The notes under the pieces: generated by a model
Database searches by the model: none
Told to the model about the DNA's origin: nothing
Seen by the model: only the letters and a program-made list of their open reading frames with translations
Shown here: in pieces, positions 1 through 8,802 of the stretch
How positions within the stretch are numbered: the stretch's first letter is position 1
Layout of the letters: every line of letters begins with the position of its first letter
DNA from: Pandoraea bronchicola
GTDB lineage: Bacteria > Pseudomonadota > Gammaproteobacteria > Burkholderiales > Burkholderiaceae
NCBI RefSeq assembly: GCF_902459805.1
Contig: NZ_CABPST010000001.1
Location: 1 to 64,000 of the forward strand
DNA length: 64,000 nucleotides
Direction: 5' to 3'
Program-made: the position numbers and the translations under genes

Positions 1-186
1 CAATCGCCGATTGCCGGCATGCCGATTCTCGAGGCCTACAAGGCCAAGACGATCATCGTCAACAAGCGTTCGATGGCCGCAGGCTACGCCGGGCTGGATA
101 ACGAATTGTTCTATCTCGACAAGACGATGATGGTGTTCGGCGACGCGAAGAAGGTCGTCGAAGAGATGGTCAAGGCCGTCGAATAA
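1..186 (+). CDS. pntB: NAD(P) transhydrogenase subunit beta, C-terminal end (partial)
   Basis: Only the last 61 codons are present; the reading frame is open from base 1 and ends in TAA at 184-186. The peptide contains the motifs [23 protein letters not shown] and [18 protein letters not shown], which are typical of the NADP(H)-binding domain III at the C-terminus of PntB. PntB with PntA forms the membrane proton-translocating transhydrogenase, which exchanges hydride between NADH and NADP+; domain III lies on the cytoplasmic side. Recognition is from memory of the family. The rest of the gene lies upstream of the window. Confidence 0.93.
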   Translation, partial: QSPIAGMPILEAYKAKTIIVNKRSMAAGYAGLDNELFYLDKTMMVFGDAKKVVEEMVKAVE

Positions 187-212
187 GGCGACGCACAGGC
201 GTCACCGGCGAA

Positions 213-247
213 GCGGGGCTGCATAGCACGGCAAGGCGCAGCCCCGC
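213..247. terminator. Hairpin between pntB and mtnN
   Basis: A perfect 10-bp inverted repeat (GCGGGGCTGC at 213-222 against GCAGCCCCGC at 238-247) with a 15-nt loop follows the pntB stop by 26 bases. There is no T-run after it, so it is at most a weak or factor-dependent terminator or an RNA-stabilising hairpin. Confidence 0.4.
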
Positions 248-249
248 GC

Positions 250-255
250 TACAAT
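250..255 (+). promoter_or_regulatory. Possible -10 element for mtnN
   Basis: TACAAT lies directly after the pntB-mtnN hairpin, 32 bases before the mtnN ATG, in the context GCGCTACAATGC, which recurs before ruvB. No convincing -35 box was found. Confidence 0.4.
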
Positions 256-287
256 GCGCGCTTCTCATTGCCCGCTGGAATCGCGTC

Positions 288-1049
288 ATGACGCTCGGTA
301 TCGTCGCTGCTCTGCATGAAGAAATCGCCGATCTGCTCGCCGAAATGGCCCCCGGGGCCCACGTCGAACACATCGGCATGCGCGACTACCATGTGGGCAC
401 ACTGCACGGACACGACTGTGTCATCGTGCTTGCACGCATCGGCAAGGTCGCGGCGGCGGCCACCACCACCGCACTCATCCACCGGTTCAACGTCGATGAA
501 ATCGTCTTCACCGGTTTGGCGGGCGGTCTCGCCCACGGGTTGTCAGCCGGCGACGTGGTGATAGCGGACACGTTCGTGCAGCACGACATGGACGCCAGCC
601 CCCTCTTTCCTCGCTACGAAATCCCGCTGCTCGGCCGTGCCGCCTTCGACACCACACCCGCACTGCGCGACGCGCTCGCACAGGCCACGCGCGAATGGCT
701 CGCCGATGAGATGGCGGCACAGGTGTCATCCACGTTGCGCGACGAGTTGCAGATGACCACGCCGCGCGTGCACATCGGCCAGATCGCGAGTGGCGACCGG
801 TTCGTCTCAAGTGCGCAGGAAGTCGACCGCCTGCGCGCGGCGTTGCCCGAGGCACTCGCCGTGGAGATGGAAGGTGCGGCCGTGGCACAGGTGTGTCACG
901 AGTACGGCATCCCGTTCGCGGTCATGCGCACGCTCTCCGATGCGGCCGACGACGACGCCCACATCGACTTCGCACGCTTTCTGCGCGAAGTGGCCAGCCA
1001 CTACTCGCACGGTATCCTCCGCCGCTTTCTGACGGCAAAGCCGGCGTAG
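288..1049 (+). CDS. mtnN: 5'-methylthioadenosine/S-adenosylhomocysteine nucleosidase
   Basis: This 253-aa protein matches the Pfs/MtnN family. It opens with MTLGIVAALHEEI, which carries the conserved N-terminal glutamate, then IGKVAAA, and near the end AVEMEGAAVAQVCHEY and RTLSDAAD, the EMEG nucleoside-binding motif and catalytic-aspartate region. The enzyme hydrolyses methylthioadenosine and S-adenosylhomocysteine to adenine plus the thioribose or homocysteine product, recycling by-products of SAM metabolism in the cytoplasm. It is about 20 residues longer than the E. coli enzyme because of an insertion around residues 105-160. The Shine-Dalgarno sequence is weak. It appears monocistronic, with a candidate -10 element just upstream. 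Confidence 0.93.
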   Translation: MTLGIVAALHEEIADLLAEMAPGAHVEHIGMRDYHVGTLHGHDCVIVLARIGKVAAAATTTALIHRFNVDEIVFTGLAGGLAHGLSAGDVVIADTFVQHDMDASPLFPRYEIPLLGRAAFDTTPALRDALAQATREWLADEMAAQVSSTLRDELQMTTPRVHIGQIASGDRFVSSAQEVDRLRAALPEALAVEMEGAAVAQVCHEYGIPFAVMRTLSDAADDDAHIDFARFLREVASHYSHGILRRFLTAKPA

Positions 1050-1212
1050 GCAGGCGAGCACGCCATCGGCGGCGCCTCGCGGCATCCGCGCCGGAACACG
1101 GCGTGCGCATCACCCGCCCCGTTTCGACAATTCCGGCGCGCGATCTCGACATCATGCGCGGGCATCCTTCCCGACAATGCCTCCTCTCACATTGTCGGAA
1201 GGAAAACTGTCG

Positions 1213-2349
1213 ATGAACGTTGGAAACTGTCACGTCGCGCCAGGCACGGCGGCGCACCTGAATGCGTTGGCCCTCGAGCCGATCTACCGGTCGCTCAGTT
1301 GGAGCGACGTGGTTCAGATCCGGGCCCTCAATCCCAAATGCAATCCGACAAAAGAGGCGGTCGCACTCGCCGCCGAGCATCCGGATAGCGTGTTCGGACG
1401 CGAAATCGAGCCTTACATTGGCAAGACCCCCATCGGCGAGTTCGCACGCGATGCGCAACAACGACTGGCGCTGCGCCGGCTTGCGGTGCTGGAGGACCAT
1501 GAGGTAACGGTGGACTTGCTCAGAGACGCCGGCCTGCCGGAGGCGATTGCCGTCGACCTCCTGCAACGGCTGCTCGCGCGTCCGACGCAATGGACGATCT
1601 TCGAGCGGCTAGTGTTGACGCCGAATCTCAACGCGTGGGCACGATCAGTGCTGGAGCGAGACGAGACCGTGCATGTCGCCGACGACGTCCTGACACTACG
1701 CATCCTGCAGGCCTTCGGTCATGACGTCGCCGTGCCGTGGTCATTCGATGTCACCAACAAATGGGTGTATTTCTACAGCGCGTCGACGAGTGAGACGGGA
1801 AGTCTCAGGGAACTGCTTGAAATCGCGACCATGGATCGGACGGACGACGACTGCGTGCGCGACGCCTGCCGCCGGGCGTATCAGGCTTTGGCGCACACGC
1901 ATCACGGCACCACCGGGCAGGTCTGGCCCCATTGGGAGGTGCGTAATGGTCTCTGGGAAATATCACCGGACCCGCGCGGTGCGACCTTCCGCGACGACAT
2001 CGTGTCCCACAATCCTGTCACCTGCGAAACGGAGCGTTGGCTCAGGAACGTGACGCTGATCGGTTACCTCGACCTTGCGGGCCATCCTGCCCGCACCGGC
2101 CCCGACTACGACAGCGATCTATCCGACCCCGACAACCTGACGTTCGATCCGGCACAAGCGCCCATCCGGCCGAGCGAGTTGCGGGATCGCCGCGAGGCGT
2201 CGCCATCCCGGCGACGGGCAGTGCGCGTCGCGCCGCCGCCGCCGACCCTATCGCTAAACTCATCGGCAAACGCGTCGGCAAACGCATCGCTGGCCATATC
2301 CCCGGCCCCCGGTTATCGGCTCACGGGTTCCTCCGACGATAGCCGGTAA
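1213..2349 (+). CDS. Unrecognised 378-aa protein
   Basis: I do not recognise this protein. I chose the ATG at 1213 (MNVGNCHVAPG) because GGAAGGA sits about 9 bases upstream; the frame is open to an ATG at 1177. The first 280 residues look globular and mainly helical, rich in Leu, Ala, Asp and Arg, with a Trp-rich stretch (VWPHWEVRNGLWEISPD). The last 80 residues are low complexity: an acidic DYDSDLSDPDN segment, an Arg-rich block (RREASPSRRRAVRVA), a proline run, and a Ser/Asn/Ala repeat (SSANASANAS). No signal peptide or membrane segment is seen. It stands alone between mtnN and a convergent RNA methyltransferase gene, with a shared terminator. The modular tail could suit a secreted or effector-like protein, but that is speculation. 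Confidence 0.7.
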   Translation: MNVGNCHVAPGTAAHLNALALEPIYRSLSWSDVVQIRALNPKCNPTKEAVALAAEHPDSVFGREIEPYIGKTPIGEFARDAQQRLALRRLAVLEDHEVTVDLLRDAGLPEAIAVDLLQRLLARPTQWTIFERLVLTPNLNAWARSVLERDETVHVADDVLTLRILQAFGHDVAVPWSFDVTNKWVYFYSASTSETGSLRELLEIATMDRTDDDCVRDACRRAYQALAHTHHGTTGQVWPHWEVRNGLWEISPDPRGATFRDDIVSHNPVTCETERWLRNVTLIGYLDLAGHPARTGPDYDSDLSDPDNLTFDPAQAPIRPSELRDRREASPSRRRAVRVAPPPPTLSLNSSANASANASLAISPAPGYRLTGSSDDSR

Positions 2350-2378
2350 GCTCGCCCGATTCGCGTCGCCCGGAAAGC

Positions 2379-2407
2379 AAAAAGACCGGCAATCACCGGT
2401 CTTTTTT
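2379..2407. terminator. Bidirectional intrinsic terminator
   Basis: AAAAAGACCGG, a short loop and CCGGTCTTTTTT form a GC stem flanked by an A-run on one side and a T-run on the other. It therefore serves both the plus-strand orphan gene ending at 2349 and the minus-strand methyltransferase gene ending at 2428. Confidence 0.88.
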
Positions 2408-2427
2408 ACCCTCGAGCAACGACGCGC

Positions 2428-3768
2428 TTACGCTTGCGGTGCGCTGTCTTCGCCCTTGCCTTCGCTATCGCCACGCTTGCGCACCGAACCGGCAATCAGG
2501 TCGAAGCGGAACAAGCGGCATTCGAGCGCACCGTTGTACAGCGGTGTGCGGCGCGATTCGCGCAGACGCATCTGGCCCGGCAGGCTCATGTCGGCCGTCA
2601 GCAGATAGGCGCTCCAGCCGGTGAAGCGTTGCTTGAGGGCGTCGCCGAAGGCACGGAAGAACTCCGCATCCACGCCATCCGGCTGGTTACGCTGAAACCC
2701 GCCCCGATTGCCTTGCACGTCGGGAGAATAACGCTCGTCGTCATCGCGACCGTCACGCGCATCACGTCCATCACGCGGCGCACGGCGCCCGCGCACTTCG
2801 ATACGCTCGCCGTACGGCGGGTTCGCCACGATGATTCCCGGACGATCCACCGGCGGCGACATGTCACGTGCATCGACCTGCTTCAGGCCGATGTCGCCCA
2901 CGCCTGCACGCTCCAGATTGGCACGCGCCTTGACCAGCATGTCGCCCGAAATATCGCTGCCGAAAATCGTCGACGGCACACCACGCACGCGCGCATCGCG
3001 TTGCGCGTCCATCGCCTGCACTTTCAGCGTCTGCCACGCCGTGATGTCGTAGCCCTTGAGCTTCTCGAAGCCGAAGCGGCGGCCCGCGCCCGCAGGCACG
3101 CCCAGGGCGATCTGTGCGGCCTCCGCGAGGAATGTGCCGCTGCCGCACATCGGGTCGTACAGCACCATGTCGGCGGCTGTGTCGGTGCGCCAGCCGGCCA
3201 GCCGCAGAATGCCGGCGGCCAGATTCTCGCGCAACGGCGCGGCGCCCTTGTCCAGACGCCAGCCGCGTTTGAACAGCGCTTCGCCCGAGGTGTCGAGATA
3301 CAGCGTGGCGTCGGTCGCCGTCAGGAAGGCGAACACGCGAACATCAGGCTCCGACGTATCGATGTTCGGCCGCGAGCCAGTCTTCTCGCGCAGGCGATCG
3401 CACACGGCGTCCTTGATGCGCAGGGTGACGAACTCGAGGCTGCGCACCGGCGCCTTGATACCGGTGACATCCACACGCAGGGTCTGCTGATAGCCGAACC
3501 ACTCTTCCCAGCGCTGACGCAGGGCGAATTCGTAGATGTCCTGTTCCGTGCGATAGCCCTGCTGGGCCACGCGCAGCAGGACACGGCTCGCGATGCGCGA
3601 ATGCAGGTTGGCGGCCATGCCGGCCGCCCACGGACCGGCGAAATGCACGCCACCAGGCACCTGTTTGCCGACCGACACGGGAGCCAGACGCCCCAGTTCA
3701 GCCAGTTCGGCGGCAAGCGCCTCTTCCAGTCCGCGAGGACAGGGCGCGAAGAATTCGAAGGAAGCCAT
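2428..3768 (-). CDS. THUMP-domain class I SAM-dependent RNA methyltransferase (RlmL N-half type)
   Basis: The protein has about 446 aa with the ATG at 3768; a GTG at 3789 would add 7 residues, but the family begins around FEFFAPCPRGLEEALAAEL. An N-terminal THUMP-type RNA-binding region (residues about 1-150) is followed by a Rossmann methyltransferase with the SAM motif YDPMCGSGTFLAEAA and the catalytic NPPYGER motif of N2-guanine methyltransferases. It resembles the RlmL half of the E. coli RlmKL fusion, which makes m2G in 23S rRNA; the exact target here is inferred. Right after NPPYGER there is an unusual low-complexity Arg/Asp-rich insert of about 40 residues (RGRRAPRDGRDARDGR and onward). 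Confidence 0.88.
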   Translation of the reverse strand: MASFEFFAPCPRGLEEALAAELAELGRLAPVSVGKQVPGGVHFAGPWAAGMAANLHSRIASRVLLRVAQQGYRTEQDIYEFALRQRWEEWFGYQQTLRVDVTGIKAPVRSLEFVTLRIKDAVCDRLREKTGSRPNIDTSEPDVRVFAFLTATDATLYLDTSGEALFKRGWRLDKGAAPLRENLAAGILRLAGWRTDTAADMVLYDPMCGSGTFLAEAAQIALGVPAGAGRRFGFEKLKGYDITAWQTLKVQAMDAQRDARVRGVPSTIFGSDISGDMLVKARANLERAGVGDIGLKQVDARDMSPPVDRPGIIVANPPYGERIEVRGRRAPRDGRDARDGRDDDERYSPDVQGNRGGFQRNQPDGVDAEFFRAFGDALKQRFTGWSAYLLTADMSLPGQMRLRESRRTPLYNGALECRLFRFDLIAGSVRKRGDSEGKGEDSAPQA

Positions 3769-3817
3769 TTCGATGCGTACGACCGGCACGCGAAGTGCCG
3801 GCGGAGGGAATAAACCG

Positions 3818-4351
3818 CTATTGTACGCGCGCCGGCCCGGCCGACGTCAGCGGCAAGCCACCGGGGCACGCGGCAAGTTTGTGCAGCAGCGTCTCGACGA
3901 TGGCGTCGGGCGACTCACGAATGTCGATGACCAGCGCGTCGCGCGGCTCTTCGAGCGTGTCGAACTGGCTTTGCAGCAACGCCGGATCGAAGAAATGCCC
4001 CGAGCGCGACGCCAGGCGCTCGCCGATCACTTCGGGGGCTCCCTTCAGGTAGACGAACACGACGTCGCCGTCGTGCTCGCCCAGCACATCGCGATACCGC
4101 GAGCGCAATGCCGAACAGGCGAACACATGATGACGCCCCGCCACCCGGCGCGCGACGATGGCCTCACGAATCGCGGCAAGCCACGGTGCGCGGTCGTTAT
4201 CGTTGAGCGCCTCGCCGCGACGCATCTTCTCTATGTTCGCGGGACTGTGAAACGAATCCGCGTCGGAAAACCCGCAGCCCAGACGGTCGGCAAGTTGCTG
4301 CCCGACCGTGCTCTTGCCGCTGCCCGATACGCCCATTACCACGACGATCAT
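3818..4351 (-). CDS. gntK: Gluconokinase
   Basis: Start chosen at the ATG at 4351, which has an ideal AAGGAGG 6 bases upstream; this gives 177 aa, the usual size. The N-terminus MIVVVMGVSGSGKSTVGQQLA contains the P-loop GVSGSGKST, followed by FSDADSFHSPANIEKM, FACSALRSRYRD and SGHFFDPALLQSQFDTLE, all typical of the GntK/GntV family. It phosphorylates D-gluconate to 6-phosphogluconate in the cytoplasm. It lies downstream of the gluconate permease (79-base gap) and of eda and edd on the same strand, so import, phosphorylation and Entner-Doudoroff breakdown are encoded together. Confidence 0.95.
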   Translation of the reverse strand: MIVVVMGVSGSGKSTVGQQLADRLGCGFSDADSFHSPANIEKMRRGEALNDNDRAPWLAAIREAIVARRVAGRHHVFACSALRSRYRDVLGEHDGDVVFVYLKGAPEVIGERLASRSGHFFDPALLQSQFDTLEEPRDALVIDIRESPDAIVETLLHKLAACPGGLPLTSAGPARVQ

Positions 4352-4429
4352 GGCTCGCCTCCTTATCACTTACCGACCTGCTGACCTGCGTCAGCGTGTT
4401 GCTGGCGTTGCGCTGCCTGCATCCTGAGC

Positions 4430-5785
4430 TCAGACCACCGTCGCAAGACCAAGCGTGAGCAGCAACGCCACTACCGAAATGATCGTCTCGCAAACCGTCC
4501 AGGTCTTGAACGTCTGCGGCACGGTCATGTTGAAGTACTCCTTGACCAGCCAGAAGCCGCCGTCATTCACGTGCGACAGAATCAGTGAACCCGCGCCCGT
4601 GGCCAGCACCATCAACTCAGGCTTGACCGTGGCGCCAGCGGCCGCCGCGATCGGCGCGACGATGCCGCATGCGGTGGTCATCGCCACCGTGGCCGAGCCC
4701 GTCGCGATACGGATCAGCACCGCCACCAGCCAGCCCAGCAGCAGCGGCGAGAGGTTCGCGTGCGTGGCCACATCGACGATCGCCTTCGACACACCGCTGT
4801 CCATCAGAATACGCCCGAAACCGCCACCCGCCCCCACCACCAGCGTGATCGTGGCAATCGGCGCCAGACATTCGTTGGTGAATTTCAGGATCTGGTCGCG
4901 ATTGAAACCGCGCCGCTTGCCGAACGTGAAGAAACTCACGAGCGTGGCGATGAGCAGCGCCATCACCGAGTTGCCGATAAGACGCAGAAAGTCGTTGGCA
5001 AACGTCTTCGGCGCGAAGAACAGATCGGCCCAGCTACCGATGAGCATCAGAATCACCGGCAGCAAAATCGTGAACAGCGTGATGCCGAAGCCCGGCAGTT
5101 CGTTGAGCTGACGGTCCTTTTCCACGAACTGGGCCAACAGCGGATTGTCCGGATTCGGCACCACGTAACGCGACATCAGCTTCGCGAAGAGCGGACCGGC
5201 AATCGCGGCCGTCGGAATACCGACGATCAGCGCGTACATGATGGTATGGCCGATGTCCGCGTTGTAGGCCGTCACGGCCAGCAAGGCGGCCGGGTGCGGC
5301 GGAATCAGACCATGCACGACCGACAGACCCGCGACCATCGGAATGCCCACGAGCACCATCGACGTACCGGTACGCTTGGCCACGTTGAACGCAATCGGAA
5401 TCAGCAACACGAAGCCGACTTCGAAGAACACCGGCAGACCGACGATGAACGCGATCACGACCATCGCCCAGTGCACGTTCTTCTCGCCGAAGAAGCCGAT
5501 GAGCGTGCGCGCAATGCGCTCGGCGCCACCTGACTCGGCCATCATCTTGCCGAGCATCGTGCCAAGGCCCACCACGAGCGCGATATGCCCCAGCGTATTG
5601 CCCACGCCCGTCTCGAATGCCTTGACGATACCGCCCATGGGCATGCCCACCGCCAGCCCGAGGACGAGCGAGACGACGATCAGCGTGATGAACGGATTCA
5701 GTTTGAAGCGCGCGATCAGCACAATCAGCGCGACTACCGCGACAAGCGCGTACACCAGCAGCAAGTTGCCTTGCACCGCGACCAT
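4430..5785 (-). CDS. GntP-family gluconate:H+ symporter
   Basis: A 451-aa polytopic inner-membrane protein with about 12-14 hydrophobic segments. Family-typical motifs include VVALIVLIARFKLNPFITL near the N-terminus, EVGFVLLIPIAFNVAKRTG, GLIPPHPAALLAV, and the C-terminal ATGSATVAMTTACGIVAP and GAGSLILSHVNDGGFWLVKEYFNM. Members of the GntP/GntT family import gluconate by proton symport. The neighbours gntK, eda and edd support gluconate as substrate. I cannot tell GntP from GntT or GntU, so no symbol is given. Confidence 0.92.
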   Translation of the reverse strand: MVAVQGNLLLVYALVAVVALIVLIARFKLNPFITLIVVSLVLGLAVGMPMGGIVKAFETGVGNTLGHIALVVGLGTMLGKMMAESGGAERIARTLIGFFGEKNVHWAMVVIAFIVGLPVFFEVGFVLLIPIAFNVAKRTGTSMVLVGIPMVAGLSVVHGLIPPHPAALLAVTAYNADIGHTIMYALIVGIPTAAIAGPLFAKLMSRYVVPNPDNPLLAQFVEKDRQLNELPGFGITLFTILLPVILMLIGSWADLFFAPKTFANDFLRLIGNSVMALLIATLVSFFTFGKRRGFNRDQILKFTNECLAPIATITLVVGAGGGFGRILMDSGVSKAIVDVATHANLSPLLLGWLVAVLIRIATGSATVAMTTACGIVAPIAAAAGATVKPELMVLATGAGSLILSHVNDGGFWLVKEYFNMTVPQTFKTWTVCETIISVVALLLTLGLATVV

Positions 5786-5899
5786 GGGGGGTCTCCTCGT
5801 TTGGCTAGTTGGGCGGATGCCCGATGGGCTTACGCCCGATTATTGGAATCCTGTTATGGGTAAAACCGGCGTTGCCTCGCCGCCTTGCGGTTGTGTCAC

Positions 5900-6526
5900 T
5901 CAGCCGCGCGGCAATGCCGTGGCCGCGCGGGCCAGACGCGTGATGCTGTCCCAGTCCTTCGCGTCGACCAGCGCCTTCGGGGTCAACCACGAGCCGCCCA
6001 CGCACACCACGTTCGGTTGTGCGAGGTACGACGGCGCCGACTCTGCGCTGATGCCGCCCGTCGGACAGAAACGCACCTGACGGAACGGACCGTACAACGC
6101 CTTGAGCATCGGCACGCCACCCGACGGCTCGGCCGGGAAGAACTTCACTGTCTCGTAGCCGTCGGCGAGCGCCGCGAGAATGTCGGACGGTGTGACCACG
6201 CCCGGCAGCAGCGGCAGACCGGCGGCCTTGGCCGCAGCGCCCAGCGCAGGCGTGTAGCCCGGCGAGACACCGAAGCGCGCGCCGGCAGCCACCGCCTGCG
6301 CCATCTCCTCCGGACGCGTGAGTGTGCCCACGCCAACGATCAGTTCGTCGGACAGCCCTGCCACGTGGCGAATGACGTCCATCGCCGCCGGTGTGCGCAG
6401 CGTGATTTCGAGCACCCGCACGCCGCCCGCGAGCAACGCGCGCGAGACTTGCTCGCCCTGCTCGACGCTGTCGAACTGGAGCACCGGAACCACGGGGCCG
6501 GCACGAACGATGTCATTGATGTCCAT
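5900..6526 (-). CDS. eda: 2-dehydro-3-deoxy-6-phosphogluconate (KDPG) aldolase
   Basis: This 208-aa protein has the hallmarks of class I KDPG aldolase: E40 in LEITLRTPAA, the GVGT phosphate loop near residue 65, GVSPGY, and the Schiff-base lysine K128 in ETVKFFPAE, then FCPTGGI. It splits KDPG into pyruvate and glyceraldehyde-3-phosphate, the last Entner-Doudoroff step. It follows edd by 36 bases on the same strand, so the two are almost certainly one transcript. It may also act on 4-hydroxy-2-oxoglutarate, as other Eda enzymes do. Confidence 0.96.
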   Translation of the reverse strand: MDINDIVRAGPVVPVLQFDSVEQGEQVSRALLAGGVRVLEITLRTPAAMDVIRHVAGLSDELIVGVGTLTRPEEMAQAVAAGARFGVSPGYTPALGAAAKAAGLPLLPGVVTPSDILAALADGYETVKFFPAEPSGGVPMLKALYGPFRQVRFCPTGGISAESAPSYLAQPNVVCVGGSWLTPKALVDAKDWDSITRLARAATALPRG

Positions 6527-6562
6527 TACGTTTTCCTTGAATGCCGTGACGTGTGCTGCACG

Positions 6563-8398
6563 TCACTCAGTACCGAAGAACACGGAAGCGCCGGTTTCCG
6601 CCGCACCCACTGCCGCGCGCATATGGCCGAACAGCACACGCCCGGTGTCGTCGCCCGAGACCGGCACCGGTTCGATCGCGCGGTCCGCCCATGCCTGCGG
6701 CGCCACCTCGGCGTGCAACATGCCGGCGTTTGCGTCGAGCACGATCAGATCGCCGTCGCGCACACGGGCGATCGGGCCACCGCCGGCCGCCTCGGGCGAC
6801 ACATGAATCACGGCCGGCACCTTGCCCGATGCACCGGACATCCGGCCGTCGGTCACGAGTGCCACGGCGAACCCTTCGTCCTGCAAGACACCGAGCAGCG
6901 GGGTGAGGCGATGCAGCTCGGGCATGCCATTGGCGCGCGGCCCCTGGCCACGCAGCACCACGACCACGTCGCGATGCAGCTCGCCGGCATCGAACGCGGC
7001 CTGAACCGCTTCCTGCGAAGTAAATACGCGTGCCGTTGCCGCCACGCGCCGATGTTCCGGCTTGACTGCCGAGACCTTGATGACGCCGCGCCCCAGATTG
7101 CCGTGCATGAGCCGCAGTCCGCCATCGGGGGCGAACGGCTCGGCATGGCCGCGCAAGACGTCACGATCACCACTGTAGGCGCTGCCGGTGCGCCACGCCA
7201 GCCCCTCGGGCGAGAGCCACGGCTCCGCGCGGTAACGGGCGAGGCCGGGGCCGGCCACGGTCGTCACGTCGCCGTGCAGCAGGCCCGCATCGAGCAATTC
7301 GCCGATCAGGAAGCCCATGCCGCCGGCCGCGTGGAAATGATTCACATCGGCTTTGCCATTCGGGTAGACGCGCGCCATGAGCGGGACCACGGCGGACAAC
7401 GCGTCGAAGTCGTCCCAATCGATGACGACACCCGCCGCGCGGGCCATCGCCACGAGATGCAGCGTGTGATTGGTCGAGCCCCCCGTGGCGAGCAGACCCA
7501 CAATGCCGTTGACGACGGCACGCTCGTCGACCACATGGCCGATGGGGGTGTATTCGGGAGTATCCGCGCCAATGGCCAGCACGCGCGCGAGGGCGGCGTC
7601 GGTCAGCGCGTCGCGCAACGGCATATGCGGATGCACAAAGGCCGCGCCCGGCAGATGCAGGCCCATGATTTCCATCAGGAGCTGATTGCTGTTGGCCGTG
7701 CCGTAGAAGGTGCACGTGCCCGCACTGTGATACGCCTGCGATTCCGATTCGAGAAGCGCGTCGCGGCCAACTTTGCCGGTCGCGTACCACTGGCGGATCT
7801 TGGCCTTTTCGTCGTTCGACAGGCCGCTCGCCATTGGCCCGGCCGGCACGAAGATCGTCGGCAGATGACCGAACTGCAACGCGCCGATCACGAGGCCCGG
7901 CACGATCTTGTCGCACACGCCGAGCATCAGGGCGGCGTCGAACATGTTGTGCGAGAGCGCAACGGCCGTGCTCATCGCGATGATGTCTCGCGAGAACAGC
8001 GACAGCTCCATGCCCGCGTTGCCTTGCGTGACGCCGTCGCACATTGCCGGCACGCCGCCAGCGACTTGCGCCGTCGCACCAAGTTTGCGGGCGGCCTCGC
8101 GCAGACGCGCCGGGTACTGTTCATACGGCTGGTGCGCCGAGAGCATGTCGTTGTAGGCCGTGACGATGCCCACGTTCGGACGGCGCTGCTCGCGCAAGAT
8201 GAGCTTGTCGTTGGCCGGCATGGCGGCGAAGCCGTGCGCCAGATTGGCGCAGGACAGCGCACCGCGCTGCGGGAAGCGGCCAGCGCTCGCCTCGATGCGG
8301 GCCAGATACGCCGCACGCGTGTCGCGGCTGCGCGCGGCGATGCGCGCGGTGACTGCCATTACGGTCGGGTGCAGGGGCTTCGTTTGCTCTGACGTCAT
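6563..8398 (-). CDS. edd: Phosphogluconate dehydratase
   Basis: A 611-aa member of the IlvD/Edd family, normal for Edd. Motifs include [51 protein letters not shown] and [22 protein letters not shown]. The conserved cysteines in these motifs are the expected ligands of the [4Fe-4S] cluster. It dehydrates 6-phosphogluconate to KDPG, the committing Entner-Doudoroff step. It is the first gene of the minus-strand edd-eda-permease-gntK group. A 15-bp HexR-like palindrome lies 56 bases before its start, so induction through HexR is likely. Confidence 0.96.
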   Translation of the reverse strand: MTSEQTKPLHPTVMAVTARIAARSRDTRAAYLARIEASAGRFPQRGALSCANLAHGFAAMPANDKLILREQRRPNVGIVTAYNDMLSAHQPYEQYPARLREAARKLGATAQVAGGVPAMCDGVTQGNAGMELSLFSRDIIAMSTAVALSHNMFDAALMLGVCDKIVPGLVIGALQFGHLPTIFVPAGPMASGLSNDEKAKIRQWYATGKVGRDALLESESQAYHSAGTCTFYGTANSNQLLMEIMGLHLPGAAFVHPHMPLRDALTDAALARVLAIGADTPEYTPIGHVVDERAVVNGIVGLLATGGSTNHTLHLVAMARAAGVVIDWDDFDALSAVVPLMARVYPNGKADVNHFHAAGGMGFLIGELLDAGLLHGDVTTVAGPGLARYRAEPWLSPEGLAWRTGSAYSGDRDVLRGHAEPFAPDGGLRLMHGNLGRGVIKVSAVKPEHRRVAATARVFTSQEAVQAAFDAGELHRDVVVVLRGQGPRANGMPELHRLTPLLGVLQDEGFAVALVTDGRMSGASGKVPAVIHVSPEAAGGGPIARVRDGDLIVLDANAGMLHAEVAPQAWADRAIEPVPVSGDDTGRVLFGHMRAAVGAAETGASVFFGTE

Positions 8399-8453
8399 GC
8401 CGGGGAACTGGATTGCGACGCACCTAGGGTAGGTGCGATTGGGAGCGGAGTTT

Positions 8454-8468
8454 AGTAGAAATTCTACA
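8454..8468. promoter_or_regulatory. Candidate HexR operator for edd
   Basis: AGTAGAAATTCTACA is an imperfect 15-bp palindrome (arms GTAGAA/TTCTAC) centred about 62 bases before the edd ATG. On the minus strand it reads TGTAGAATTTCTACT, close to the HexR consensus TGTARTwwwAYTACA recalled from the literature. Confidence 0.6.
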
Positions 8469-8582
8469 TCCCATCAATCAAAAGCCATCGGCGTCCGGGG
8501 TTTTACTTAGTAATTTCCATGAGTTACACGAATAGTTACCGTATAAAGAAATACCAATCCATAATATGAAATCTTGAATTTC

Positions 8583-8597
8583 TGTAGTTTTTGTACA
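8583..8597. promoter_or_regulatory. Second candidate HexR operator
   Basis: TGTAGTTTTTGTACA has the TGTA-N7-TACA frame of a 15-bp HexR site, 206 bases before the hexR start and about 130 bases from the edd-proximal site. Paired sites would allow repression of edd and autoregulation of hexR. Confidence 0.45.
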
Positions 8598-8802
8598 TTC
8601 CCGCCGTAATCAATGTGCCGAGACGCCCGCTTCCCCCCCCGAAGCGCCATGGCTTTCGGGTGCTATAGTGGGCGCCTGACCCGCCTGACCCGGCGCAGGC
8701 CCGCACGACGGGGCGCGCGAGATCGCGGCTTTATGGGGAATAGGGGAATGGCGCGTGGCGATGTCCGCTACGCGCCTCTGCTTTTGTTGGTGCCTGCCTG
8801 CC

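Larger units (their letters stand above)
8399..8802. other. edd-hexR divergent regulatory region
   Basis: About 400 bases without a gene between the divergent edd and hexR starts. Positions 8450-8600 are markedly A+T-rich compared with the surroundings and hold two 15-bp HexR-like sites. The part next to hexR (8620-8760) is C-rich and carries only overlapping short open frames with no coding signs. Confidence 0.75.

Noticed and set aside
5885-8392. An 835-codon open frame on the plus strand
   Set aside because: It mirrors eda and edd, which carry complete active-site motifs on the minus strand.
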